Assembly: GCA_937988695.1 (NCBI GenBank)
Contig: CALKHM010000186.1
Coordinates: 1-30,901 of the forward strand
DNA from: an uncultured Microbacterium sp.
GTDB lineage: Bacteria > Actinomycetota > Actinomycetes > Actinomycetales > Microbacteriaceae
Direction: 5' to 3'
Length of the DNA: 30,901 bases
Shown one piece after another: positions 14,710 through 22,537 of the stretch. How positions within the stretch are numbered: the first letter of the stretch is position 1; each line of letters begins with the position of its first letter. The notes below the pieces were generated by a model. The model ran no database searches and had not been told where the DNA came from. It saw only the letters and a list, made by a program, of their open reading frames with translations. The translations under genes were made by a program, and so were the position numbers.

Positions 14710-14750
14710 GTTACTCGACCGGTATGCCTCAATCGTTATATGACCGTTAT
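14710..14750 (+). promoter_or_regulatory. GTTAY direct repeats upstream of the SLT gene
   Basis: GTTAC occurs at 14710-14714 and GTTAT at 14735-14739 and 14746-14750. The last two are separated by exactly 6 bp. The arrangement resembles MtrA-type direct repeats found before actinobacterial cell-wall hydrolase genes. The bases are not the consensus, so this is a suggestion. The rest of the 372-bp gap between the lipoprotein start and the SLT gene holds the hairpins listed next and nothing else recognised. Confidence 0.3.
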
Positions 14751-14878
14751 CACCGCCCGGTCAGGGTTCTCGGAGGAAGCGTCCAGAAACGGCACCTACC
14801 GTGGTCCGGTCCCCGTCCCGGCACCCGATCGAGACGGCGGATGCCTCGGTTCGGTCGTTCGGCCGGCCGGTTCAGCAC

Positions 14879-14933
14879 CCCGGCACAGCGCCGGGTCGTG
14901 CCGCGCGATCCCGTTGCCCGGCACATGCCGGGC
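14879..14933 (+). promoter_or_regulatory. Two GC-rich hairpins in the leader of the SLT gene
   Basis: CCCGGC (14879-14884) pairs with GCCGGG (14890-14895). GCCCGGCA (14916-14923) pairs with TGCCGGGC (14926-14933). Both lie in a long leader before the GTG at 15042. They share the word CCGGCAC. A regulatory function is not shown. Confidence 0.3.
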
Positions 14934-15041
14934 CGAGGCGACCAGCCCGTCCGGGCGGCATCCTGCTGGAGATGCCCCCGTAGCCGGCGGCCCCGCAGGA
15001 GCCACCCCACGCAGACGGGACAGCACGAACATCGGAGCCCC

Positions 15042-15854
15042 GTGCGCCTTCGCACCCTCACCCACCCGAAGAAGTCCCTCCTCCTCGCCGTCATCGCGAC
15101 GGCAGCGCTCGGTGTCGTGGCCGTCCCCGCCAGTGCTACCGGCCTTCCGCCGCGCGAAGACACCCCCACCACCATTCAGACCGGCCCCCGCCCGATCGAT
15201 GAGAACGCCGCGTATTACGCGAACGTCGCGCGCGGCACCGTGAACCTTGCACACGGCAAGGTCAGCACGGCATCGCTGGATGCGCAGATCGCCGACATCC
15301 AGCACTCCGCGGATGCCTCGCCCGCCACCGTCCAGGCGATGACCGCGCAGCTGCGCACGATCACCGCCGACGTGGCCGCAGAGGTCGTCTCCTACGACAA
15401 GGAGCAGGCCCGCAAGGCCGCCGCGAAGAAGGCGGCCGCCGAGAAGGCCCGCCGACTGGCCGCGGCGAAGGCCGAGCAGGCCCGCCAGGCTGCGCACAGC
15501 TCGCAGCAGTCGGCGATGCCTGCCTCCACCGGCAGCGTCTCGGCCGCCGGCGGCAACTCCCCGTCGGCCGCCAGGGCATACGCACGCAGCGTCATGGCCA
15601 GCAGCTACGGCTGGGGCGCGGACCAGTTCCAGTGCCTGAACTCGCTGTGGAACCGCGAGTCGGGCTGGCGCGTGAACGCTGCAAACCCGTCGGGCGCCTA
15701 CGGCATCCCGCAGGCGCTTCCCGGCTCGAAGATGGGCGCGGGCTGGCAGAGCAGCGCGACCGTGCAGATCAACTGGGGCCTGCGCTACATCAAGGCCCAG
15801 TACGGCACCCCGTGCGGCGCCTGGGGCCATTCCCAGTCCACCGGCTGGTACTGA
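15042..15854 (+). CDS. Secreted SLT/lysozyme-fold protein
   Basis: This 270-residue exported protein has a signal peptide (about residues 1-32, ending VPASA-TG), a helical Lys/Ala-rich segment (about 120-155, EQARKAAAKKAAAEKARR type) likely to form a coiled coil or bind the wall, and a low-complexity Ser/Ala linker. A C-terminal lysozyme-fold domain of about 80 residues reads FQCLNSLWNRESGWRVNAAN, then SGAYGIPQALPGSKM and INWGLRYIKAQYGTPCGAW. E206 is the expected catalytic acid. Such actinobacterial proteins are annotated as transglycosylase SLT-domain proteins, and cleavage of peptidoglycan glycan chains is the likely activity. The GTG at 15042 is chosen because it opens the signal peptide and GGAG lies 4 nt upstream. 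An upstream open frame lacks any such feature. Confidence 0.88.
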   Translation: MRLRTLTHPKKSLLLAVIATAALGVVAVPASATGLPPREDTPTTIQTGPRPIDENAAYYANVARGTVNLAHGKVSTASLDAQIADIQHSADASPATVQAMTAQLRTITADVAAEVVSYDKEQARKAAAKKAAAEKARRLAAAKAEQARQAAHSSQQSAMPASTGSVSAAGGNSPSAARAYARSVMASSYGWGADQFQCLNSLWNRESGWRVNAANPSGAYGIPQALPGSKMGAGWQSSATVQINWGLRYIKAQYGTPCGAWGHSQSTGWY

Positions 15855-15873
15855 TCCACAGGTGGCGGACCCC

Positions 15874-15940
15874 CGAGGGTGCAGCTGACCGACGAGGGAG
15901 CGGGTGTTACCCACACCCTCGGCCGTCAGCTGCACCCTCG
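15874..15940. terminator. Strong inverted repeat between convergent genes
   Basis: Perfect 16-bp arms, CGAGGGTGCAGCTGAC at 15874-15889 and its reverse complement at 15925-15940, enclose a second inverted repeat (GAGGG ... CCCTC). The structure sits exactly between the SLT stop (15854) and the mnhG stop (15944). It most likely ends transcription from both sides. A T tract is lacking, as is common in actinobacteria. Confidence 0.8.
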
Positions 15941-15943
15941 CGG

Positions 15944-16426
15944 TTAGGGGTGGGACCGGTCGACCAGGCCCCCGCCCGGGCCTGCGGCACCCCCGCCCGG
16001 GCCCGCGTCCGAGCCCGCCGGGCCCCCGGCCGAGCCCGCGACACCCGGGCCCGGGCCCGGGGTAGCCGCGCCCGGGCCCGGGTCGGCGGCGGCGAGCTCG
16101 TCGACCAGCATCGACGGCCTGTCGATGCGGCCGTTGCGATAGGCCTGTCTGCCCAGCATGTGCGCCGACAGCGGCGCGGTCGCCAGCTGGATGAGCACCA
16201 CCGGCACGAGGAACGCCACGACCTGCCACGACCGCGACGACAGCGCGATCGCGACGCAGATCAGCAGGAGGCCGAGCACCTGCGGCTTCGTGGCGGCGTG
16301 CAGCCGGGTGGGCACGTCCTTGAACCGTGCCACACCGATCGCGGCAGTCAGGCACAGCAGCGCGCCGACGACCACCAGCACGACCGCTGTCGCATCGAGC
16401 ACGGCGCCGAACGCGGCGGCATCCAT
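15944..16426 (-). CDS. mnhG: Na+/H+ antiporter subunit G, with Gly/Pro tail
   Basis: This 160-residue small membrane subunit of the Mrp antiporter has three hydrophobic helices (about 9-31, 43-61 and 66-88). The MnhG/PhaG core is GALLCLTAAIGVARFKDVPTRLHAATKPQVLGLLL. The family is usually about 100-130 residues. The last 45 residues here are a repetitive Pro/Gly/Ala tail (PGPG, GPGGG), probably disordered and cytoplasmic. The DNA for the tail is almost pure GC with CCCGGG repeats. The start codon shares one base with the mnhF stop (TGATG). Last gene of the operon, ending at the inverted-repeat terminator. Confidence 0.9.
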   Translation of the reverse strand: MDAAAFGAVLDATAVVLVVVGALLCLTAAIGVARFKDVPTRLHAATKPQVLGLLLICVAIALSSRSWQVVAFLVPVVLIQLATAPLSAHMLGRQAYRNGRIDRPSMLVDELAAADPGPGAATPGPGPGVAGSAGGPAGSDAGPGGGAAGPGGGLVDRSHP

Positions 16427-16689
16427 CACTGCCCGTCCTTGCGCGCCACGAACCGCGCGATCGCGATCGAGCCGAACACCCCGACGGCCGCGATGATCAG
16501 CAGCACCGGCAGCGTGCGGGTATGGTGCCCGAGCACCATGTCGGCGCCGAGGATGCACAGCACCTCGGTCAGCAGCACGTCGGCCGCGACGGCGCGATCG
16601 AGGATCGACGGTCCGCGCACGATGCGCCACAGCGCCAGCAGCGCAGCGACGGCGAACACCACGGTGACGATCCAGAGCACAACGGTCAT
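16426..16689 (-). CDS. mnhF: Na+/H+ antiporter subunit F
   Basis: This 87-residue membrane protein has three helices (about 4-24, 36-54 and 60-80) and the MnhF/MrpF motif WRIVRGPSILDRAVAADVL, followed by the expected last helix. Its length is typical of the family. It is required with E and G for assembly of the Mrp complex in studied bacteria. The ATG at 16689 overlaps the mnhE stop (ATGA), so translation is coupled. Confidence 0.93.
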   Translation of the reverse strand: MTVVLWIVTVVFAVAALLALWRIVRGPSILDRAVAADVLLTEVLCILGADMVLGHHTRTLPVLLIIAAVGVFGSIAIARFVARKDGQ

Positions 16690-17225
16690 CGACTCACCTT
16701 CTTCAGCGCCTCGACCTGCGCGCGGGATCCGACGGCCCGCACGATGCGCTCCTCCCACCGCAGCACGCCGCGGCGGTGCTTCTCCACGTCGTCCTGCGAG
16801 CGCACGCCGATGAAGTGCAGATAGAGGATGTGATTGTCACGGTCGGTGTGCACGACGAGCGATCCCGGAATGAGGGATGCCGTGACCCCGACGTGCGTCA
16901 TGATGAGGTCATCGTCCGTGCCCAGCCGAACGGCGATGATCGCCGACCCGGGCTGGCGGCGCCAGTCGATGGCCTGCCAGGCCACGGTGAGCGAGCCGAG
17001 CACGACGTTCCCGAGGAACTGGACGATGTAGGCCAGGCCCCACCAGAGGTTGATCCGACCGGAAAGCTCCACCGGCGGCAGCCGGAACACCCGGGTCACC
17101 ACGAGCGCGACGACCAGGCCGCTGAGCGCTGCCAGCACCGTGAACTGGCCCCACAGCAGCATCCACAGCGCGATCAGCCAGACGAAGAACGGCAACTGGC
17201 GCCACAGCGTCTTCAGCGCGTTCAC
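16686..17225 (-). CDS. mnhE: Na+/H+ antiporter subunit E
   Basis: This 179-residue subunit has two or three N-terminal helices (about 10-45) and a cytoplasmic C-terminal domain. Family features are FFVWLIALWMLLWGQF, LPPVELSGRINLWWGLAYIVQFL, SLTVAWQAI, and the MTHVGVTASLIPGSLVV segment, in place of the more usual AN.ITLTPGT. HFIGV near the end matches the common HAIDV/HFIGV motif. It starts at GTG 17225, overlapping the mnhD stop by 4 nt (GTGA), and its own end overlaps mnhF. The C-terminal stretch EKHRRGVLRWEERIVRAVG is basic and amphipathic. Confidence 0.92.
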   Translation of the reverse strand: MNALKTLWRQLPFFVWLIALWMLLWGQFTVLAALSGLVVALVVTRVFRLPPVELSGRINLWWGLAYIVQFLGNVVLGSLTVAWQAIDWRRQPGSAIIAVRLGTDDDLIMTHVGVTASLIPGSLVVHTDRDNHILYLHFIGVRSQDDVEKHRRGVLRWEERIVRAVGSRAQVEALKKVSR

Positions 17226-18790
17226 TGTCCGGCCTCCTCGTCGAGCTGCACGAGGTACACGGGATGCGAGATGCCCTCGCCGATCCGTGCGCACAGATCG
17301 TAGAGCGGACCGGCGAACACGGTCAAGGCGACGGTGACCGCGACCATGCCGGCGGTGGCCGCGGTCATGATCCGGGGGATGGCGCGCCGCTCGGACTGCA
17401 CCGTCGCCGCAGGCGCGGCGTGCAGGTAGGCGACGCGGTCGAGCGTCTCCAGCTCGGCCTCGTCGGGCTCGTCGTTCTCGCGCCAGAACGACAGGTTCCA
17501 CGCGCGCATCAGCGCGTACAGGGTCAGCAGCGAGGTCACGATGCCGCCGACGATCAGCACGATCATCAGCGGCGTGCCCACCTGAGCCGCCGCGGCGAAC
17601 AGCGCGTACTTGCCGATGAACCCCGAGAACGGCGGCAGCCCGCCCAGGTTGATCGCCGGGATGAAGAACAGCACCGCCAGCACCGGGGCCGCGCGCATGA
17701 GCCCCTTCACCCGCAGGATCGACGTCGATCCCGCACGCCGCTCGATGAGTCCGACCGCGAGGAACAACGTCGTCTGCACGACGATGTGGTGCACGATGTA
17801 GTACGCGACGGCGCCGAACCCCGCCGGGGTGGCGATGGCCAGCCCGAACACCATGTAGCCGATGTGGCTGACCAGGGTGAACGACAGGATGCGCTTGAGC
17901 TCGGCCTGCGCGAGCGCGCCGAGGATGCCGATCACCATGGTCGCAAGGCCCACGATCAGCAGCAGCGTGTTCACGTCGCTGGTCGGGAACAGCTGCGTCT
18001 CGGTGCGGATCATCGCGTACACGCCGACCTTCGTGAGCAGGCCGGCGAACACCGCCGTGACCGGCGCGGGCGCCGTCGGATACGAGTCGGGCAGCCAGAA
18101 CGACAGCGGGAAAACGGCCGCCTTGATCGCGAACGCGATCAGCAGCATGAGGTGCAGCACGAGCTGAGTGGACGCCGGCAGCTGCGCCATCCGCTCGGCG
18201 ATCTGCGCCATGTTCACCGTCCCCACCGCCGCATAGATCATCGCGATGGCGGCCAGGAACAGGACCGACGACACCAGTGACACCACGATGTAGACGACGC
18301 CGGTGCGGATGCGCGACTCGGTGCCGCCCAGGGTGATCAGCACGTAGGAGGCCACCAGCAAGATCTCGAACCCGACGTACAGGTTGAACAGGTCGCCGGC
18401 GACGAACGCGTTGAAGATCCCGGCCGACAGGATCAGGTAGGTGGGATGGAAGATCGTGACCGGGGTGTCGTCGTCGCCGTCCGCGTAGCCCTGGCCCACC
18501 GAGAACAGCAGCACCGCCAGCAGCACCACGGCCGAGACGCCCACGAGCAGCGCCGAGAGCCGGTCGACGTACAGCACGATCCCGAACGGGATCGGCCAGC
18601 CGCCCACCGAGACGGCGACCGGCGTGTCCGAGGCATCCACAGCCATCAGCAGGATCGCGGCGATCACCACGACCGCCGAGAGGGTGATCACCGACGCCGC
18701 GATCTGCACGCGCCGGTGCCGGCCGGCCACGAGCGCGGTGGCCGCACCCAGCAGCGGGAGCATCACCAGCAGCGGGATGAGCGCGCTCAT
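17222..18790 (-). CDS. mnhD: Na+/H+ antiporter subunit D
   Basis: This 522-residue polytopic protein, homologous to complex I antiporter-like subunits, has about 14 helices. It takes part in proton transfer within the Mrp complex. The conserved charged residues of the family are visible: E142 in LYVGFEILLVASYVLI, K223 in IAFAIKAAVFPLSFWLPDSYPTAPAPVTAVFAGLLTKVG, and K254 at its end. A later HH pair (YYIVHHIVVQTTLF) and ELKRILSFTLVSHIGYM are also typical. A cytoplasmic acidic stretch (ENDEPDEAELETLD, about 433-447) lies before the last helix. The ATG at 18790 overlaps mnhC (ATGA). Confidence 0.95.
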   Translation of the reverse strand: MSALIPLLVMLPLLGAATALVAGRHRRVQIAASVITLSAVVVIAAILLMAVDASDTPVAVSVGGWPIPFGIVLYVDRLSALLVGVSAVVLLAVLLFSVGQGYADGDDDTPVTIFHPTYLILSAGIFNAFVAGDLFNLYVGFEILLVASYVLITLGGTESRIRTGVVYIVVSLVSSVLFLAAIAMIYAAVGTVNMAQIAERMAQLPASTQLVLHLMLLIAFAIKAAVFPLSFWLPDSYPTAPAPVTAVFAGLLTKVGVYAMIRTETQLFPTSDVNTLLLIVGLATMVIGILGALAQAELKRILSFTLVSHIGYMVFGLAIATPAGFGAVAYYIVHHIVVQTTLFLAVGLIERRAGSTSILRVKGLMRAAPVLAVLFFIPAINLGGLPPFSGFIGKYALFAAAAQVGTPLMIVLIVGGIVTSLLTLYALMRAWNLSFWRENDEPDEAELETLDRVAYLHAAPAATVQSERRAIPRIMTAATAGMVAVTVALTVFAGPLYDLCARIGEGISHPVYLVQLDEEAGQ

Positions 18791-19407
18791 GCGCCGCCCC
18801 CCTTGTCGCCATCGCCATCGTCGGCCGTGCCGTCGGTACGGGTACCATCGCCCTTGCCGCCGTCGGGAGCGCCGGTCGGCGCGGCGCTGTCGAGGGGCGT
18901 GTCGCGCGGTGCGTCGTCGTCGATCGCGGAGTGGTCGGCGTGGTACAGCACGGTGATGGGTGCCGTGCTGACGTCGACGAAGTCGGACGAGATCTCCTCG
19001 TCGGCGTCTTCGACCTCGACCTCGTCGTCCAGAGCGTCCTCGTCGGCGGCGTGGTCGGGGGTGCGCAGCGCGACATCCTCTTCGTCGTCGGTGACGGTGT
19101 CGGCTTGGCCGAGCTGCCACGAGCGGTAGATGAGGGCCAGCAGGAAGGCCGAGACCGCGAACGTGATCACGATGGCGGTGAGGGTGAGTGCCTGCGGCAG
19201 CGGATCGCTGAAGTCGGCCTTGTCGCCGTCGCCGAAGAACGGCGGCAGGCCCGGTGCGCCCATGACGATCAACAGCAGCAGGTTGGCGGCATTGCCCAGC
19301 AGCAGGAACCCGATGAGCACACGGGTGAGGCTGCGTTCGAGCATCGCGTACACGCCGCACGCGAACAGCACCGCCATGATCACGATGAGGATGCCGCTGG
19401 CCGTCAC
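18787..19407 (-). CDS. mnhC: Na+/H+ antiporter subunit C, with long acidic tail
   Basis: This 206-residue subunit is homologous to NuoK. The N-terminal 105 residues hold the usual three helices (about 3-22, 28-49 and 72-95), with GVYAMLERSLTRVLIGFLLLGNAANLLLL and the DPLPQALTLTAIVI motif typical of MnhC. The family normally ends near residue 110-125. Here about 100 more residues follow, very rich in Asp and Glu up to about residue 160 and then Gly/Asp/Thr repeats. The tail should be disordered and on the cytoplasmic side. The start is GTG at 19407, overlapping the mnhA stop (GTGA). Confidence 0.92.
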   Translation of the reverse strand: MTASGILIVIMAVLFACGVYAMLERSLTRVLIGFLLLGNAANLLLLIVMGAPGLPPFFGDGDKADFSDPLPQALTLTAIVITFAVSAFLLALIYRSWQLGQADTVTDDEEDVALRTPDHAADEDALDDEVEVEDADEEISSDFVDVSTAPITVLYHADHSAIDDDAPRDTPLDSAAPTGAPDGGKGDGTRTDGTADDGDGDKGGGA

Positions 19408-22361
19408 GAGGCGACCTCCGCGGTGGGAGCGGCATCCTGCGTCTGCTCGAGCAGCTGCCGGTCGGCCTCCGCGCCGAGGCTGCGCAGCACGTCGAGCACG
19501 AGTCCGATGACGACCAGGTACACGCCGACGTCGAAGATCGTCGAGGTGACGAACTCGACGTGGCCGAGCACGGGGATGTCGGCCTCGAGCACCGCGCTGG
19601 TCAGCGGCGCCGCGCCGAAGAAGATCGGCACGAGCGCCGTGGCCACCGCCAGGATCATGCCTGCGCCCAGCAGCCTCCCCGCGTCGGCGGGGGCGGCGGC
19701 GCCCAGCTCGAACCGGCCCCCGGCGATGTACCGCATCACCAGGGCCATGCCCGCCACGAGGCCGCCGGCGAACCCTCCGCCGGGCAGATTGTGTCCGGCG
19801 AACAGCAGATACAGCGAGGCGACCATGATCGTGTGGAACAGGATGCGCACGATCACCTCCAGCATGATCGAGCGCTCCGCCGGACGCACACGACGGCTGC
19901 CCACGAGCCACGCCCGCTGGCCCTCGGCGCCGGCCGACTGCCGCCGCAGCCCGTCGGCGGTCTCGATGAGCGGCCGGCGACTGCGGCCGACCCCCGGTGG
20001 CAGCGCCGACAGCGACGAGAGCAGATCCGCACGATGCGTGACGAACACGAGGGATGCCACGCCGGTGGCGGCCAGGATCAGCACCGACAGCTCGCCCATG
20101 GTGTCCCAGCCGCGCAGGTCGACCAGCGCCACGTTGACGACGTTGCGGCCGTGCCCGATCCGGTAGGCGAGCTCCGGGAAGCTCTCCGAGATGGGGACCG
20201 CCATGCGGGCACCGGTCGCGACGACGGCGACCGCTGCCATGACGATGCCCACCGCCGCTCCCAGCAGCGCCCGCGCCACCGGCCACACCGAGGCGTTGTG
20301 GGCGCCCATCCGCGACGGGATACGGCGCAGCACGAGTGCGAACGCGACCATCGTGACGGTCTCGACGAGCACCTGCGTGAGAGCCAGGTCGGGCGCGCCG
20401 CTGGTGGCGAACAGCACGATCATCCCCAGGCCCGTCACCGAGACCAGCACGACCCCGGTGTAGCGCTTGCGCGCGCGCACCGCGATCAGCGCGGCGACGA
20501 TCATGAGCGGCGCGACCAAGACCTGCATGGGCGACTGCCAGGCGTCCAGCTGTGCGCGCCAGTGCGGGCTCGCCAGCAGCGCCGTGCCCTCCGCGGCGAC
20601 GAACACGGCGAAGATCGTGCCGACGTAGATGGGCAGCGAGCCGCGCTGGGTCACCCGGGTCACGACCACCGACAGTCGCGCGACGCCGCGCAGCGCGGCG
20701 TTGTACGCCTCGGCGGCGGTGAACGGGATGAGGCGCCGCCGCTCGTCCCAGCGCACGACGCGCGCGGCCCAGAAGATCAGCACGCCGCCGGCGAGCGTGG
20801 CAAGCGACATCCACAGCGCCGGAGCGAATCCGTGCCAGAGCGCGAGGTGAGCGGATACGCCGGCGCCAGGCACGGTGTCCGCGTAGCCGGTCAGCGCGCT
20901 GTCCAACGCGGGTGCTGCGAACCCGGCGATCAGCGACAGGCCCGCCAGCAGCACCGCGGGCATGGCGAAGCCGGCTGGCGGGACGGGCCACGTCGTCCGG
21001 GGCTTCGCCTGCGTCGCCGAGCGGCGCGGGGTCGCCTCCGACCCGGCGGCATCCTGCCGTGTGACGGTCTTCGTCCAGAACGCGCCCCACACGAACCGGA
21101 TGCCGTAGGCGGCGGTCAGCGCCGACCCGGCGATCACCGCGAGGAGGGCGATGACGTCCCAGCCGTCGGACGGGCGCCCGATCGCGCCCAGCACGCTCTC
21201 CTTAGCGACGAATCCGACGGTCGGGATGACCCCGGCCATCGAGCAGACGGCGAGGATCGACGACGCGGCCAGCACCTTCGCCTGACGCCCGACGCCGGAC
21301 AGCTCGCGGATGTCGCGAGTGGCCAGCTGGCGGTCGATGATGCCGACCACGAGGAACAGGCATGATTTGAACAGCGCATGGCTGATCAGCAGCGCGAGCC
21401 CGGCAAGCGCGGCGTCGCGCGTGCCGTAGCCGAGCACGATCGTGAGGAATCCGAGCTGGCTGACCGTGCCGTAGGCGAGGATGCGCTTCAGGTCGGTCTC
21501 GCGCAGCGCCTGCACGCCGCCGAGCAGCATCGTGAGCGCACCCAGCCCCAGCAGCACCGGCCGCCACGGCCCGGTCATGGCGAACGCCGGCGCAAGGCGG
21601 GCGATGAGGTAGATGCCGGCCTTGACCATCGCCGCCGCGTGCAGGTAGGCGCTGACCGGGGTGGGCGCGGCCATCGCGCCGGGCAGCCAGAAGTGGAACG
21701 GGAAGATGGCGGACTTGCTGAGGGCCCCGACCAGGATCAGCACGATCGCCGCGTCGACGACAGGACCGCCCGGTGCGTGCGCGACGATCGCTGACAGGCT
21801 GGTGGTCCCGGCCTGGATGACCAGCAGCACGACTCCGACGAGCATCACGAGCCCGCCGACCGTGGTCACCAGCAGCGCCTGCAGGGCCGAGCGGCGACTG
21901 GCGCCCCGGCGGTGGTAGAAGCCGATGAGCAGGTAACTCAGGACGCTCGTGACCTCCCACAGCATGACCAGCACGACGATGTCGTCGATGAGGACGAGCC
22001 CGTACATGGCGCCGGCGAAGCCGAGGAGCACTGCCGAGAACTGCCCCGTGCCCTCCGGGTGTCCCTGGAAATACCACCGGCAGTACAGCAGCACCAGTGC
22101 GCCGACCCCCGTCACGATGAGCGCGAGCACCCAGCTGAGCACGTCCATCCGCATCGACAGCCGCAGCGACAGGCTGGGGATCCAGTCATATGCCTCGAAC
22201 GGAATGCCACCGCTGAGCACGATCGGCCCCTGCAGCGCGGTGTGCACGAACGCCACGGCCGGAAGGACCGCGGCGACGTAGAAGGCCCGGGCCCCGATGA
22301 GCCGGACGATCCCTGGCAGCACGAGAGGAACCAGGACGAACGCCGCCAGGAGGATCAGCAC
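19404..22361 (-). CDS. mnhA: Na+/H+ antiporter subunit A fused to subunit B (MrpAB)
   Basis: This 985-residue polytopic protein is the largest Mrp subunit. The N-terminal antiporter-like domain carries E136 (LWEVTSVLSYLLIG), K216 and H223 (SKSAIFPFHFWLPGAM), then H241 and K247 (YLHAAAMVKAG), matching the proton-path residues of MrpA/NuoL. A MnhA-specific middle domain follows (about 630-800). From about residue 833 the chain continues as a MnhB domain (MLEVIVRILFHTIMVASLYLLFAGHNLPGGGFAGGLVAGMAL). This explains why no separate mnhB gene exists. The start is GTG at 22361 with GAGGAGG 7 nt upstream. It is the first of six coupled genes that exchange Na+ for H+ and serve pH and salt tolerance. 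Confidence 0.95.
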   Translation of the reverse strand: MLILLAAFVLVPLVLPGIVRLIGARAFYVAAVLPAVAFVHTALQGPIVLSGGIPFEAYDWIPSLSLRLSMRMDVLSWVLALIVTGVGALVLLYCRWYFQGHPEGTGQFSAVLLGFAGAMYGLVLIDDIVVLVMLWEVTSVLSYLLIGFYHRRGASRRSALQALLVTTVGGLVMLVGVVLLVIQAGTTSLSAIVAHAPGGPVVDAAIVLILVGALSKSAIFPFHFWLPGAMAAPTPVSAYLHAAAMVKAGIYLIARLAPAFAMTGPWRPVLLGLGALTMLLGGVQALRETDLKRILAYGTVSQLGFLTIVLGYGTRDAALAGLALLISHALFKSCLFLVVGIIDRQLATRDIRELSGVGRQAKVLAASSILAVCSMAGVIPTVGFVAKESVLGAIGRPSDGWDVIALLAVIAGSALTAAYGIRFVWGAFWTKTVTRQDAAGSEATPRRSATQAKPRTTWPVPPAGFAMPAVLLAGLSLIAGFAAPALDSALTGYADTVPGAGVSAHLALWHGFAPALWMSLATLAGGVLIFWAARVVRWDERRRLIPFTAAEAYNAALRGVARLSVVVTRVTQRGSLPIYVGTIFAVFVAAEGTALLASPHWRAQLDAWQSPMQVLVAPLMIVAALIAVRARKRYTGVVLVSVTGLGMIVLFATSGAPDLALTQVLVETVTMVAFALVLRRIPSRMGAHNASVWPVARALLGAAVGIVMAAVAVVATGARMAVPISESFPELAYRIGHGRNVVNVALVDLRGWDTMGELSVLILAATGVASLVFVTHRADLLSSLSALPPGVGRSRRPLIETADGLRRQSAGAEGQRAWLVGSRRVRPAERSIMLEVIVRILFHTIMVASLYLLFAGHNLPGGGFAGGLVAGMALVMRYIAGGRFELGAAAPADAGRLLGAGMILAVATALVPIFFGAAPLTSAVLEADIPVLGHVEFVTSTIFDVGVYLVVIGLVLDVLRSLGAEADRQLLEQTQDAAPTAEVAS

Positions 22362-22368
22362 ACTGCGG

Positions 22369-22375
22369 CCTCCTC
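22369..22375 (-). promoter_or_regulatory. Strong ribosome-binding site of mnhA
   Basis: On the minus strand this reads GAGGAGG, 7 nt before the GTG at 22361. It fixes this GTG as the start and contrasts with the leaderless genes elsewhere in the window. Confidence 0.8.
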
Positions 22376-22413
22376 GCTGGTCGGGGGTCTGCCTCCATCC
22401 TACGTTCCGCCTA

Positions 22414-22503
22414 GTGCGCCAAATTCACATGAATTGGCCGAGTGCACATCAAATTTCCGGCGGTTTGATGTGCATTCGCCAAATTCATGTGAATTTGGCG
22501 AAC
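22414..22503. repeat. 90-bp palindromic dispersed element, copy 2
   Basis: This is the second copy of the element at 11218-11307. Outer arms are CCAAATTCACATGAATT and AATTCATGTGAATTTGG, inner arms GCACATCAAA and TTTGATGTGC, around CCGGCGG. It lies between the mnhA start and the end of the beta-helix gene, and it fills half of that 176-bp spacer. Confidence 0.85.
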
Positions 22504-22537
22504 AGGCGCACGCGGAGTGCGGGGCCGAGGCGGGGGC

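Noticed and set aside
14169..15041. Upstream extension of the SLT reading frame to 14169
   Set aside because: It would read antisense through the lipoprotein gene and put the signal peptide in the middle of the protein. GTG at 15042 with GGAG fits instead.
14760..15041. c-di-AMP (ydaO-type) riboswitch before the SLT gene, as known for other actinobacterial wall hydrolases
   Set aside because: The conserved blocks around GGGUGAAUC and CCGAACCCGUCAGCUAACC are not present. Only generic GC hairpins are seen.
16686..21090. Long minus-strand open frames of 796 and 767 residues overlapping mnhC, mnhD and mnhE
   Set aside because: They enter the true genes only at their ends. The rest is out-of-frame Arg-rich translation.
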